Source of the DNA: Rickettsiales bacterium
Lineage (GTDB): Bacteria; Bacteroidota; Bacteroidia; Cytophagales; Cyclobacteriaceae
Direction of reading: 5' to 3'
NCBI GenBank assembly: GCA_002729235.1
Contig: PBTY01000012.1
Location: 191,995-250,346 of the forward strand
Length of the DNA stretch: 58,352 nucleotides
A program made the translations under genes and the position numbers. Shown piece after piece: positions 8,811 to 18,646 of the stretch (positions are counted from its first letter, which is position 1; every line of letters begins with the position of its first letter). The notes beneath the pieces were generated by a model. The model did no database searches. It was not told where the DNA came from and saw nothing but the letters and a program-made list of their open reading frames with translations.

Positions 8811-10538
8811 TTAATTAGATTGTAAAGTATAAATGCTATTAGCTTCAAGAATAATATAACTACCTCCATCAGATACGCCTGCCACTTCTTCACAATTGCT
8901 ATCCTCTGATGTCTGGTAGACTTTAAAACCGTTCTCAAAACCCTCATTACCCGTCAATCGAATCAATTGCTCATTGCTACTATCATTGATAAAGACAAGC
9001 GTTAATGTTTCATTGCCTGGATGATGAAAGGCCACCACTCCTACTTGCTCATGATCCAATTCCGAAGCTACCTGTACTGCTCCAGGCCGTATGAACCGAT
9101 AGAAGTTTTTAGAGGTCCAGTATTTGGGTCGTTCATCCGAAGTTTGACCATTCTTAGTAAACCCATTTCGAGTATTGGTCTCCCAGTCTGGTGCACCGAC
9201 AGACCACCAGAGCCATGCTGACACTTTCCCAAACTTAAGTGCTGAGAAAATTCGTTTACCTGCATTAAAGGCACCTTCCCATCCCCCATTTTCTTCCGTT
9301 TCGGTCATCCATAGTGGTTTTTCTCCACCTTTTTGCGAATAGTCATACAATTGTCCCCACTCCGAAGCTGAACCTGATTCGATGGTAATCCCATCTCCAG
9401 CATAACTATGTGTTGCCATTATATCCATGTAGGTATGAGCTACCGGATCTGCAAATACGGGATCCATGATAGTGGTCATTCGTTCAAGGAATCTCACCGT
9501 CTCTGGCCCCATTATTCTCACATTTATTCCGTCAGCGACCAGCCGCTCTTTAACCAACTTTAAAACTGTATTGTAATTATCACCAGTATAACTACAACCA
9601 AATGTCCATTCAGGATGCTCCAGGTTTGGTTCATTTTGAATGCTAATGGCATAAGGCGTCACCCCACTCAGTGCAATGAATTCTTTGAGGTAATCACGAA
9701 TAAAATCAGCAAAGTCTCCAAAGTGCTCTTCGGCCAAACTTCCTTTCATATGATCTTCATTGGTCTTCATCCATGCCGGAGGGGTCCAAACCGACATAAT
9801 GTATTTGAGCTCCTCTCCCTTTGATTGAAGTTTTTCATTTAGCCCTTTAGCGTACATTGCCTTCGTACTTAGTTGCGTACCAATTGGCCCTACTGGTGTA
9901 TCCTTTCCATCATAAAATGTATTGGTTGATGGAATTTGGTTATTGCTCTCATCTCTGGGAAAAAGGGGAGTCATCCCATCCACATCATATTCTCCCTCAA
10001 AAGCCTCAAAACCAGGACTTATATCATCTCGAAAGATTGTAGCTCCCCAATCGTCAATCATCAGGTCCAACCAGGCATCATCCCAATAACCCCGCCCCTT
10101 TCCGTATCGATTAGGATCTGGACTGAAATAGAAAGGAATTGCAGGTCCAGCACCACCAAAACCATCGATGGTTTGATAAGTAGTAGATAAATCAATAATC
10201 ACCTGTTTGCTCTGCAAATCAAGGTCTAATGACGCTTCCGTCTGATTATCTCCATCGGACACGGTTAAATGTATGGAGTGCACTTCTTCTGGCTCCAGAG
10301 CTAATTCTATCTCCTCTCCATCTTCATCAAGTACCTGATCATTCAATTCCCACAGATAATCCAATTGCTCCGAATCATCAACTACAGTAGCTTTTAGCTT
10401 AAAAACAAATGGCTCTACCGAGATTCGTTCGGATTCCAATGTTACTATTGGTTGCTTGTTCTCTGGCGATGCCCCTTCTTTCTCTCCACAAGAAGTAAGA
10501 AATAAGGCTCCAATGAGAATTCGAAATAGTTGATTCAT
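8811..10538 (-). CDS. GH30-family glycosidase lipoprotein with PKD-like domain
   Basis: 575 residues. The lipoprotein signal ends at LTSC (C17). A PKD/Ig-like domain (about 28-110: VTLES...YLWELNDQ...HLTVSDGDN) precedes a GH30 barrel (about 115-480) and the short beta-domain typical of GH30. The catalytic pair is visible: acid/base E303 in IQNEPN and nucleophile E413 in WMTETEE. GH30 members cut beta-1,6-glucan, beta-1,6-galactan, xylan, glucosylceramide or fucosides; the subfamily cannot be fixed by eye. Lipidation suggests anchoring in the outer or inner membrane. It is transcribed alone, divergent from the GH3 operon, with operator C in the shared promoter region and a strong terminator after it. 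Confidence 0.92.
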   Translation of the reverse strand: MNQLFRILIGALFLTSCGEKEGASPENKQPIVTLESERISVEPFVFKLKATVVDDSEQLDYLWELNDQVLDEDGEEIELALEPEEVHSIHLTVSDGDNQTEASLDLDLQSKQVIIDLSTTYQTIDGFGGAGPAIPFYFSPDPNRYGKGRGYWDDAWLDLMIDDWGATIFRDDISPGFEAFEGEYDVDGMTPLFPRDESNNQIPSTNTFYDGKDTPVGPIGTQLSTKAMYAKGLNEKLQSKGEELKYIMSVWTPPAWMKTNEDHMKGSLAEEHFGDFADFIRDYLKEFIALSGVTPYAISIQNEPNLEHPEWTFGCSYTGDNYNTVLKLVKERLVADGINVRIMGPETVRFLERMTTIMDPVFADPVAHTYMDIMATHSYAGDGITIESGSASEWGQLYDYSQKGGEKPLWMTETEENGGWEGAFNAGKRIFSALKFGKVSAWLWWSVGAPDWETNTRNGFTKNGQTSDERPKYWTSKNFYRFIRPGAVQVASELDHEQVGVVAFHHPGNETLTLVFINDSSNEQLIRLTGNEGFENGFKVYQTSEDSNCEEVAGVSDGGSYIILEANSIYTLQSN

Positions 10539-10640
10539 AGCTGTGCGTTATTATTCAAACAGTTCAAAAACATGATCTGCATACTTATTTATTAGAAAAT
10601 TCGTAAAAGAATTCACACTCACAGAATGAATAAACAAAAT

Positions 10641-10658
10641 AGCGTTGCCGGGATCGTT
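10641..10658 (-). promoter_or_regulatory. LacI-type operator, site C (GH30 / serine hydrolase divergent region)
   Basis: On the minus strand AACGATCCCGGCAACGCT followed by ATTTTG. It lies about 103 bp before the GH30 start and about 85 bp before the divergent serine hydrolase start, so it could control both units. Left half weaker than in sites A and B. Confidence 0.6.
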
Positions 10659-10743
10659 CCCGAAAATGAATCTTCAATTTCAGCCTATATTATCTTACAT
10701 TCAATCTCTAAAATCATTACAAACCAATTTTTAGCTTCAATCC

Positions 10744-12015
10744 ATGAGATTAAAATCACTATTAATTACTGCGTTTTACATCCTTGTAAGTCTATATGGT
10801 TATAGCCAAGATTTAACTGTTGTTTCACCTGAATCCGTTGGTTTATCAGCTGAGCGGCTTGACAGGCTCGAGTCCAGATTCCAGGAATATGTTGATGACA
10901 ACAAAATGTCCGGGTGTGTCATGTTGGTAGCAAGGAAAGACCAAGTCGCCTACTATCAATCTGTGGGTTACAGTGACCTGGAGAAAAAGACAGAGATGAA
11001 GAATGATGCGATTTTCCGAATTGCTTCTCAAACGAAAGCGATCATCAGTGTGGGAATAATGATCCTGCAAGAAGAAGGGAAATTACTAATTCAAGATCCT
11101 GTGAGTAAATACATTCCTGAATTTGCAGAAACGACCGTTGCTGAAGTTCAAGAAGACGGTAGTTATAAAGTGGTACCAGCCAAACGACAAATCACCATTA
11201 GAGATTTATTAACGCATACCGCGGGTATCGGCTATGGATGGGGACCAGCTAAAGACCAATGGGAAGCGGCAGGCATTCAAGGTTGGTACTTTGCTAACCG
11301 TGATGAACCAATAGCTGAAACAGTAAAACGTATGGCGGCACTCCCTATGGATGCACAGCCTGGTGAAAAGTGGGTTTATGGCTATTCCGTGGATATACTG
11401 GGAGTCATTATTGAGAAAGCTTCTGGCTTAACTTTAGACAAATTCCTTGAAGAAAAGCTTTTCAATCCATTAGGAATGAAAGACACACATTTCTACTTAC
11501 CAAAATCCAAGAAAGATCGATTGGCCACAGTGTACAACCCTAAAAAAGACGGGACCATTGAACCTGCACCAAAGGAAGGCACCATGAATAGTCAGGGAGC
11601 CTATGTCGACGGGCCACGAAAGAGTTTTTCTGGTGGTGCCGGGTTACTTTCTACTGCGAAGGATTATTATCTGTTTTTGCAAATGCTGGAAAATGAGGGT
11701 GTATTGGGTGGAAAACGAATATTGGCTCCCAGTACAGTGAATTTGATGACCGTGGAGCATTTACCTGATTACGTTTCATTTAGAGGGGATGCTGAAGGCT
11801 TCGGATTGGGCTTCAATGTGGTGACTGACACCGGACAAAGAGGCTTCCCAGGTTCCGTCGGAGAATATGGCTGGGGTGGTGCCTATGGGTCCACCTATTG
11901 GGTAGATCCAGAAGAAGAGTTGGTAGTGGTCTATTTCGTTCAGCTAAGACCAGGTTCTATCGAGAAAGATCAATTGCAACTACGTGCTTTGATCTATCAA
12001 GCGATTATAGACTAA
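10744..12015 (+). CDS. Beta-lactamase-fold serine hydrolase (class C/esterase-type)
   Basis: 423 residues with a signal peptide (1-22, cleavage after YGYSQ or nearby). The SxxK motif S95-QTK sits in IASQTKAI and a YGY motif at 212-214 in WVYGYSVDILG fits the second catalytic element; GWGGAYGSTYWVD near the C-terminus is the KTG-like strand. Such secreted proteins are usually esterases or peptidases acting in the periplasm rather than antibiotic resistance enzymes. It is first of a five-gene plus-strand operon with tight spacing (4 bp to the next gene), so a role such as removing ester groups from the glycan is plausible but inferred. Confidence 0.9.
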   Translation: MRLKSLLITAFYILVSLYGYSQDLTVVSPESVGLSAERLDRLESRFQEYVDDNKMSGCVMLVARKDQVAYYQSVGYSDLEKKTEMKNDAIFRIASQTKAIISVGIMILQEEGKLLIQDPVSKYIPEFAETTVAEVQEDGSYKVVPAKRQITIRDLLTHTAGIGYGWGPAKDQWEAAGIQGWYFANRDEPIAETVKRMAALPMDAQPGEKWVYGYSVDILGVIIEKASGLTLDKFLEEKLFNPLGMKDTHFYLPKSKKDRLATVYNPKKDGTIEPAPKEGTMNSQGAYVDGPRKSFSGGAGLLSTAKDYYLFLQMLENEGVLGGKRILAPSTVNLMTVEHLPDYVSFRGDAEGFGLGFNVVTDTGQRGFPGSVGEYGWGGAYGSTYWVDPEEELVVVYFVQLRPGSIEKDQLQLRALIYQAIID

Positions 12016-12019
12016 TGGC

Positions 12020-13333
12020 ATGAGCAACCGTAGAAAATTCCTTTCTGACGTTAGCAGGTTTTCTTTAGGAGTCGGGCTAATTTCCATAAACCCCTCCTTT
12101 GTCAAAGCTGCCAAAAGACTCATCCCTCCAAGTGACACGATCAAACTAGGTTTGATTGGAGCACGAGGAATGGGTTTCCATATTCTCACGCAAGCACTGA
12201 TCCAACCAGATACAGAATGTGTTGCCATTTGCGATATTGATGACGCTGTGTTGAATGAACGAGTTGCTGATGTATTGGAACTTCAGGACAAAAAGCCTAA
12301 AACCTTTAAGGACTTCAGAAAACTTCTCGAAGACAAGGAAATAGATGCGGTAATTATTGGCACTCCAGATCATTGGCATTGCTTACCGATGGTATATGCT
12401 TGTGAAGCTGGCAAAGATGTCTATGTAGAAAAGCCAATGGCTAACTCTTTAGCTGAACTAGACGTCATGGTTGCTGCTGCTAGAAAGTACAAGCGTATCG
12501 TACAAGTAGGACAGCAACAGCGAAGCGGATTGCATTGGGCTCAAGCGCTGGACAAAATCAAATCAGGTGATATTGGACAACTGAGAAAGGTTAATATCTG
12601 GGCCAACTTCAATTATGGAGTAGGTGGAATGAAACAACCAGATACTCCACCTCCACAAGGAGTTGACTACAATATGTGGCTTGGGCCAGCACCGGATAGA
12701 TCGTTTAACGAAAATCGCTTCCACGGACGATGGCGGATGTTTTGGGATTATGGTGGTGGTCTACTCACCGACTGGGGAGTTCATCTCATTGACATGGCTT
12801 TGTGGGCCAAAGACGTGGATTACGCGCCTCTGGCTGTGACCGCAAGCGGTGGAAATTACTCCCACACTGATCACGCTCATGAGACATTTGACACGATGGA
12901 CGTGAGTTGGCAAATGGAGGATTATTCTATCCACTGGCAGAATATTGCAGGAGTTGAAACCGGACCGTACGACAGAAAATACGGATTGGAGTTCATTGGA
13001 AATGATGGCAAAATCATCATTAACCGTCAAAGTTGGGAATACATCTCCTATGCTGATAAACAAGCTTCACAAGTGTACACAGATGGCAAACAATATCACG
13101 AAGAACACACCAAAAACTTCCTTGAGTGCATCAAGACCAGAAAAGACCCTGCGTGTCCAGTAGAAAATGGACGTCTGGTTGGCCAATATGCCCACATGGG
13201 GAATATCGCATTAAGAACAAACAGTAGATTGGAATGGGACCAGACAGAGAGAAATTTCGGATCCAATCAGGCGGCAAATGAATTGATTACACCGGAGTAT
13301 CGTGCTCCTTGGAAATTACCTAAGATATCATGA
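12020..13333 (+). CDS. Gfo/Idh/MocA-family oxidoreductase with Tat-like signal
   Basis: 437 residues. The N-terminus carries a twin-arginine-like signal (SNRRKFLSDVSRFSLGVGL), then a Rossmann domain (about 40-160; GLIGARGMG and the EKPMA motif near 140) and the GFO_IDH_MocA C-terminal domain (WANFNYGVGG, GGGLLTDWGVHLIDMAL). Family members oxidise or reduce a sugar hydroxyl with a tightly bound nicotinamide cofactor. The stop overlaps the start of the DUF1080 gene (ATGA), a pairing known from 3-keto-glycoside routes in which the oxidoreductase makes a 3-keto sugar and DUF1080 cleaves it. That function here is inference from the gene pair and the export signal. Confidence 0.9.
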   Translation: MSNRRKFLSDVSRFSLGVGLISINPSFVKAAKRLIPPSDTIKLGLIGARGMGFHILTQALIQPDTECVAICDIDDAVLNERVADVLELQDKKPKTFKDFRKLLEDKEIDAVIIGTPDHWHCLPMVYACEAGKDVYVEKPMANSLAELDVMVAAARKYKRIVQVGQQQRSGLHWAQALDKIKSGDIGQLRKVNIWANFNYGVGGMKQPDTPPPQGVDYNMWLGPAPDRSFNENRFHGRWRMFWDYGGGLLTDWGVHLIDMALWAKDVDYAPLAVTASGGNYSHTDHAHETFDTMDVSWQMEDYSIHWQNIAGVETGPYDRKYGLEFIGNDGKIIINRQSWEYISYADKQASQVYTDGKQYHEEHTKNFLECIKTRKDPACPVENGRLVGQYAHMGNIALRTNSRLEWDQTERNFGSNQAANELITPEYRAPWKLPKIS

Positions 13334-14088
13334 ACAAAACAATCACGCTATTCAGTATCATCATTTTATCAGGAATTACTTGCTTCTCACAAGAAGAGCA
13401 AATGAAACCCTCCGAAACAGAGGTTTGGGAACCCGTTCCTGAGGTAGTCACTCCAGGAATAGGTACGGAAGCTCCTTCAGACGCCATAATATTGTTTGGA
13501 GGTAATGATGACTTTGATAAAAACTGGATTGTACCGGATATTTCCAATTGGTACGTGAAAGACAATGTCCTCTGCATCAATGCTCAGGATGATCAATTAG
13601 AGAATATCAAGATGTTGGAGAGCAAGCAATCTTTTGGGGATATCCAACTTCATGTAGAATGGAAAGCTCCCACCGAAATCAAACGAGACGGACAGCGCAG
13701 AGGAAATAGCGGGATCTTCTTGATGGGAAAATACGAAATTCAAGTATTGGATAATTACGAAAATAGAACCTACAGCAATGGTCAGGCAGCAAGTGTATAC
13801 AAACAGACCATTCCCTTGGTCAATGCTTGCAGAAAACCAGGAGAGTGGCAGACCTATGACATCATCTTTACAGCTCCACGATTTGACATTGGAGGAAATG
13901 TGGAATCTCCAGCCTATGTAACAGTCATACACAATGGAGTGCTGGTTCAGAATCATACGGAAATCAGAGGTCCTATCAAGTTTAGAGGTTATCCAAGATA
14001 TGAACCACATGCCGAGAAGCTTCCATTGAGACTCCAGGATCATGGAGATGCGGTGAATTTCAGAAACATATGGGTGAGAGAACTCTAA
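13330..14088 (+). CDS. DUF1080 protein (3-keto-glycoside hydrolase-like)
   Basis: 252 residues with a signal peptide (about 1-20, ends ITCFSQ). The concanavalin-like DUF1080 fold is recognisable from AIILFGGNDDFDKNW, SFGDIQLHVEWKAP, RGNSGIFLMGKYEIQVLDN and PGEWQTYDIIFTAPRF. The family contains enzymes that split 3-keto-glycosides by elimination or hydrolysis in the periplasm. It is coupled by ATGA to the Gfo/Idh oxidoreductase and lies 3 bp before the GH3 gene, so it very likely works on the same oligosaccharide pool. The N-terminal segment 25-45 is unusually acidic and proline-rich and has no recognised fold. Confidence 0.88.
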   Translation: MNKTITLFSIIILSGITCFSQEEQMKPSETEVWEPVPEVVTPGIGTEAPSDAIILFGGNDDFDKNWIVPDISNWYVKDNVLCINAQDDQLENIKMLESKQSFGDIQLHVEWKAPTEIKRDGQRRGNSGIFLMGKYEIQVLDNYENRTYSNGQAASVYKQTIPLVNACRKPGEWQTYDIIFTAPRFDIGGNVESPAYVTVIHNGVLVQNHTEIRGPIKFRGYPRYEPHAEKLPLRLQDHGDAVNFRNIWVREL

Positions 14089-14091
14089 GAA

Positions 14092-15858
14092 ATGAAAGCT
14101 CATAAATTTTTCTGGTTGTTGCTAGTTCTGTTGGCTTGTAATGAAAAGCAACCCATATACCTCAATCCAGATACACAAGTATCAGAACGAGTAGAAGATC
14201 TATTGGCTAGAATGACACTTGCTGAGAAGATTGGGCAAATGGTTCAGGTTAATTACACCTCGATAGATTCTGTCCACGAATTAGCTACTATGAATATCGG
14301 TTCTTTTTTAGCTATTCCTGGAAATTTGAAACAATCAAACAGTCCTGAAATATATGCAGACCTATATGACAGTCTTCAAAAAGTAGCACTTGACAATAGA
14401 CTTGGTATTCCTATCCTTGGAGGAATAGATGCTGTGCATGGTCACAACAATGTGAAGGGAACTGTCATTTTTCCGCATAACATCGGCCTTGGGTCTATAC
14501 AGGATAAGAGACTCATCGAAGACGCTACAAAAATTACAGCCATTGAGACCGCTGCAACTGGATTTGATTGGACTTTTGCTCCATGTATAGCTGTCTCCCA
14601 AAATGAGCGTTGGGGAAGAACCTATGAATCATTTTCAGAGAAAACAGAATTGGTTTCTGAATTAGGAGTTCTTGCGATCAAAGGTTTCCAGCAAGAAGAC
14701 TTAGCCCTTCCTACATCCATACTAGCATGCGCTAAACATTACCTTGGCGATGGAGGTACAGTGGATGGAAAAGATCGAGGTGATGTGAAAATAGATGAGG
14801 ATTCATTACGATCTGTGCATCTACCTCCCTACAAGGCTGCAGTAGATGCCGGAGTGTCCTCTGTGATGGTTTCATTCAGTAAGTGGAATGGAATCAAGTC
14901 AATACAACAAAAGTACCTTTTGACCAACATCCTAAAAGATGAATTAGGTTTTGACGGGATCGTAATCACAGACTACGGCGATGTGAAAAACATTTCTCGT
15001 GACAATTACGATTACAGTGTCGAAGCATCAATAAATGCTGGTGTTGATATGGCAATGATGCCTCAGAGGTACGAGTTATTCATTAATACGCTGATTAAAC
15101 TCGTAAAACAAAACCGTGTTTCAGAAGAACGAATTGATGATGCGGTGCGAAGGGTTTTGACCAAAAAGTTTGAATTGGGGTTGTTCGAAAATCCATATGC
15201 AAAGCGCGAGCTTTTACCCTCTGTTGGCACTCCTGAACACAGAGCTATCGCTAGAAATTGTGTCAGTCAATCGCTAGTTCTTTTGAAAAATGAAAATAAC
15301 ATCCTTCCCTTATCTACAGATATTGAATCCATCAGTCTTGGTGGCAGAAGAGCCAACGATCTTGGCGGTCAATGTGGAGGTTGGTCGATCCAATGGGCCG
15401 GTGGTAAAGGACAAATAACTGAAGGAACTACTGTACTGCAGGCATTGGAGAAGGACTTTCCTGATGTTCAGGTTATTGAAAATGGAGAAGTTGGTTTGGT
15501 TGTGATTGGTGAGAAACCATATGCGGAGATTCAAGGAGATCGAGATGATTTACATTTAGATGAAGAGGACGTGAAAGCTGTCAAGGATATGAAAGCAAAA
15601 GGGATTCCAGTAGTGGTAATTCTTTTCTCGGGAAGACCAATGATTTTGGATGACATACTATATGATGCTGATGCAATTGTAGCTGCTTGGCTTCCAGGAA
15701 CAGAAGGTCAGGGCATTACAGATGTCTTATTCGGAAAGGTAAAACCAACAGGTAAACTATCTTTTAGTTGGCCAACATCTATGGATCAAATACCTATTAA
15801 TTTGGGAGACACTCCTTATGAGCCGCTATACCCATTTGGATATGGTCTAACCTATTAA
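14092..15858 (+). CDS. GH3 beta-glycosidase lipoprotein
   Basis: 588 residues; lipoprotein signal with LLAC (C16). The TIM-barrel domain (about 25-370) shows GGIDAVHGHNN, the KH pair at 215-216 and nucleophile D294 in GFDGIVITDYGD. The C-terminal sandwich (about 385-585, RNCVSQSLVLLKNENNILPL to YEPLYPFGYGLTY) provides the acid/base region. There is no fibronectin-III domain, so it is shorter than many Bacteroidota GH3 enzymes but complete for the two-domain type (exo-beta-glucosidase-like). It is placed to cut beta-linked sugars from oligosaccharides made by the upstream and downstream operon products; exact linkage unknown. Confidence 0.93.
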   Translation: MKAHKFFWLLLVLLACNEKQPIYLNPDTQVSERVEDLLARMTLAEKIGQMVQVNYTSIDSVHELATMNIGSFLAIPGNLKQSNSPEIYADLYDSLQKVALDNRLGIPILGGIDAVHGHNNVKGTVIFPHNIGLGSIQDKRLIEDATKITAIETAATGFDWTFAPCIAVSQNERWGRTYESFSEKTELVSELGVLAIKGFQQEDLALPTSILACAKHYLGDGGTVDGKDRGDVKIDEDSLRSVHLPPYKAAVDAGVSSVMVSFSKWNGIKSIQQKYLLTNILKDELGFDGIVITDYGDVKNISRDNYDYSVEASINAGVDMAMMPQRYELFINTLIKLVKQNRVSEERIDDAVRRVLTKKFELGLFENPYAKRELLPSVGTPEHRAIARNCVSQSLVLLKNENNILPLSTDIESISLGGRRANDLGGQCGGWSIQWAGGKGQITEGTTVLQALEKDFPDVQVIENGEVGLVVIGEKPYAEIQGDRDDLHLDEEDVKAVKDMKAKGIPVVVILFSGRPMILDDILYDADAIVAAWLPGTEGQGITDVLFGKVKPTGKLSFSWPTSMDQIPINLGDTPYEPLYPFGYGLTY

Positions 15859-15867
15859 CAGTATAGT

Positions 15868-18630
15868 ATGCGACTAATTGTGTTATTCATTTTAATAGGC
15901 TTATTAGTCTCTTGTAATTCTTCTAAAAGTCTTAAAGAGAAACTACAAGATCCTTACATCCAATCGAATGGATCGGCTTGGCACATTTCGTTGGGAAACC
16001 TCGATGAAGACAGTTCGAATGAACTGATCTATGCAACCTTTGAAGGAAAGCTTATTGGGTATGATCTTGAAACCTCCAAAGAACTATTTTCATTCGACTT
16101 GAAGGCTTTTCCATACGCTTTGGAATCTGGAGATCTAAATGACGATGGATATATAGAAACTATGGTGACCACCGCACAAGGTGATCTGTTTGTGCTAAGC
16201 CATGAAGGTGCTTTGCTCTGGACATTCAAGAGTAGTCAGCCGCTATTTGATGTGGTCCTATTAAGGCAAAAAGGAATGCACTATATAGCGACAGGTGGAT
16301 TGGACAGAACACTTTACCTATTCGATGTGAATGGAGATATCATATGGAAGAAAGAAGACATTAAAGGTCATGTTCATCGACTAGCTGCAGGGAATTTTGA
16401 CAATGATGAGGATGACGAAATTGTTCTTATTGAAAATCGGACCATTGCTACAATTTTCGACTTCAATGGTGAAAGCATTACGCCTATCATTTCTAAAAAC
16501 CTGGAACTTCCCCAGGAATATAGTAATTGGGAGAATCCAAGATCAAACTTCTTTGTTTTTGACATTCACACATCAGATCTTAATGAGGATGGAGTAGATG
16601 AGATTCTAGTCGGTGACACATTTTTCAATCGTCAGATTGTTGGGGTCTATAATGATCAGCTATCACCAAAATGGATTGGAGAGAAACTCCCATTTTTTCA
16701 AATCGAAAAAGAAGTGGATCGGTTCAGCGAATTCTACAGTTTTTCTCAAGTTACAGCCTCAGACATTTTTGATGAATATCCTGGTAAAGAAGTCATATCT
16801 GTTGCGGGTGGAAGTTTAAGGATCTACACGGCACAAGGAGAAAAAATTGGTGATGCCAATGCAAAAATCGGTTTCACTGATCTAATCAGCTCAGGTAGAG
16901 ATGTATATCTGGGATCGTCACCGAATGGAGATGACCAGATTTACCATATAAGCATAAATGAGGATTGGGAAGACCAGATTCTTTATCTAGAAAGAAAGGG
17001 ACAAGTAAAGACTATCGAGAATGATTTAATGAAATTGAGAGATCAAGTCATGAATTATCCCAACAAAACCCAATCAGAAACACCTTATTATATTTCTATC
17101 AATGATAGAGATGGTTCCTTTTTTAAAAACCTAGAAAGGTATCAATCTCAGTATCCTTACAAGAATTTCAAGTACTTCACCCAAACCAAGGTAATGGAGT
17201 CCTCTCCTCCACTGGATGAAAATGGTGAGCCCTGGTCACAACACCGCTGGAATACGGATGCCATCAATGGTACAATGTCGATTGATGAAATTGTAGCGAA
17301 AGCTCGACAGATAGAGGCTAATAAAATACCTACTATATTCAAAATAGGTCATTCCTGCATGCCTTTTATAACTCTGGAAACAGCTGAAAAAATTCTGCAG
17401 GCTGCTCCAACTTATTGCCTTGGTTTTGAAACTGCTGAAGATGAAGATTTAGATCGCATTCCCAGGTATTTCAAGCATTATTATCAACCACTCTCAGACC
17501 TATGTGTCAGGTATGGAGCTAAATTCAACATTACCAAAAACAAGGGTCTTTGGTGGGCCTCTACCGTTTCAATCCCTGAAGTTTACAGAGGCATGTTTGG
17601 TGATTTAAAACGTCAAAGACTTACTGTTGGATCCACTGAAGACTCCAATTCTCGGACTCCTGAACTGAATCTTCTTGGGAGAAGTGGGTTGTGGTTGGCG
17701 GGTGATATGGATTACATTTATATCAATACCAACTCTGATCTATTCTCATTCAATCGATTCTTTCAATGGGAATACCCAAAACATGGTCACCCTTATTTTC
17801 GAAGATTAGTAGCTCACACATTACTGGGCGGATCCATGTTTCATTTCCGCCATTTAGGAGGACATGACACAGAAGACGGATACGAATTCACGCAAATGTG
17901 GCGAGAATCAACTGATTTATTTTTGCATATGGTCGGAAAGGGAATTATCGGGAAACCAGATAGAGCCCAAGTCAGAGGCTTCAATAAAATTGGTTTTGTA
18001 GTACACACCCCGTCTGAAAAATGGCTCAGAGATGCTCACAATGGACACAGTCCTCAAAGCTGGAAAGATGATGATGAATTAAATAATGCAATCATTCCTC
18101 ACAATGGAGTCAATTGGGGAATGACCAATACCCCTGATCACGCACTACAAAAAGTACTGTTACACAAAGAAAGACAGTTTGGAAACAACATTCCAGCTAC
18201 GCCTTACGGACTGATCGCCTTTGTGCCCGAACAAACTGATCTTAGTAATGTGTCAGGAATTACAGATTGGTGGCACACCGATGGGATTTATGCCTGGAAA
18301 AATGGTGGGCCTAAACTAACAGGTATGGAAGCTGCCAAAGCGATAAAAGCGGACTTCACCGAGTCTGCTAAGGAGCTTGATTTTAGCTACACAGGTGATG
18401 ACGTTTTCATGCAAGTCATTGAGGTAGAACCAGGCCGATTTTGGGTATATCTGATTGATCCGGGATGGTTAGATCCATCTGATCGTAGCATAAGTCTTCA
18501 TGCAAAAGACCCTAAAATAACTAGCAGCAGAGACATTCTCTCTGGCAGTGACTTACCATTTGAAAATGGTAAGTCAAGCCTGTCTGTTCCTGCAGGTTCG
18601 ATGAGAGTCATTGAAGTGAAATATAATTAG
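15868..18630 (+). CDS. 920-residue lipoprotein with beta-propeller, lambda-carrageenase (GH150)-like
   Basis: Lipoprotein signal with LLVSC (C16). Residues about 38-340 are FG-GAP/PQQ-like blades (LGNLDEDSSNELIYAT, SGDLNDDGYIETMVT, AGNFDNDEDDEIVL, SDLNEDGVDEILVG) forming a beta-propeller. The rest (about 385-920) is a single large domain rich in Trp, His and acidic residues (FKIGHSCMPFITLETAEKIL, CLGFETAEDEDLDRI, GGSMFHFRHLGGHDTEDGYEF). Overall length, the N-terminal propeller and the neighbouring sulfatases resemble the lambda-carrageenase family, known as about 100-kDa proteins with an N-terminal propeller. I could not align it, so the name is tentative; it may be a new glycanase family. 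It is last in the five-gene operon, 9 bp after GH3, and meets the convergent SpoIIAA-like gene with a 16-bp gap. Confidence 0.6.
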   Translation: MRLIVLFILIGLLVSCNSSKSLKEKLQDPYIQSNGSAWHISLGNLDEDSSNELIYATFEGKLIGYDLETSKELFSFDLKAFPYALESGDLNDDGYIETMVTTAQGDLFVLSHEGALLWTFKSSQPLFDVVLLRQKGMHYIATGGLDRTLYLFDVNGDIIWKKEDIKGHVHRLAAGNFDNDEDDEIVLIENRTIATIFDFNGESITPIISKNLELPQEYSNWENPRSNFFVFDIHTSDLNEDGVDEILVGDTFFNRQIVGVYNDQLSPKWIGEKLPFFQIEKEVDRFSEFYSFSQVTASDIFDEYPGKEVISVAGGSLRIYTAQGEKIGDANAKIGFTDLISSGRDVYLGSSPNGDDQIYHISINEDWEDQILYLERKGQVKTIENDLMKLRDQVMNYPNKTQSETPYYISINDRDGSFFKNLERYQSQYPYKNFKYFTQTKVMESSPPLDENGEPWSQHRWNTDAINGTMSIDEIVAKARQIEANKIPTIFKIGHSCMPFITLETAEKILQAAPTYCLGFETAEDEDLDRIPRYFKHYYQPLSDLCVRYGAKFNITKNKGLWWASTVSIPEVYRGMFGDLKRQRLTVGSTEDSNSRTPELNLLGRSGLWLAGDMDYIYINTNSDLFSFNRFFQWEYPKHGHPYFRRLVAHTLLGGSMFHFRHLGGHDTEDGYEFTQMWRESTDLFLHMVGKGIIGKPDRAQVRGFNKIGFVVHTPSEKWLRDAHNGHSPQSWKDDDELNNAIIPHNGVNWGMTNTPDHALQKVLLHKERQFGNNIPATPYGLIAFVPEQTDLSNVSGITDWWHTDGIYAWKNGGPKLTGMEAAKAIKADFTESAKELDFSYTGDDVFMQVIEVEPGRFWVYLIDPGWLDPSDRSISLHAKDPKITSSRDILSGSDLPFENGKSSLSVPAGSMRVIEVKYN

Positions 18631-18646
18631 TCTTCAAATACTTTAA

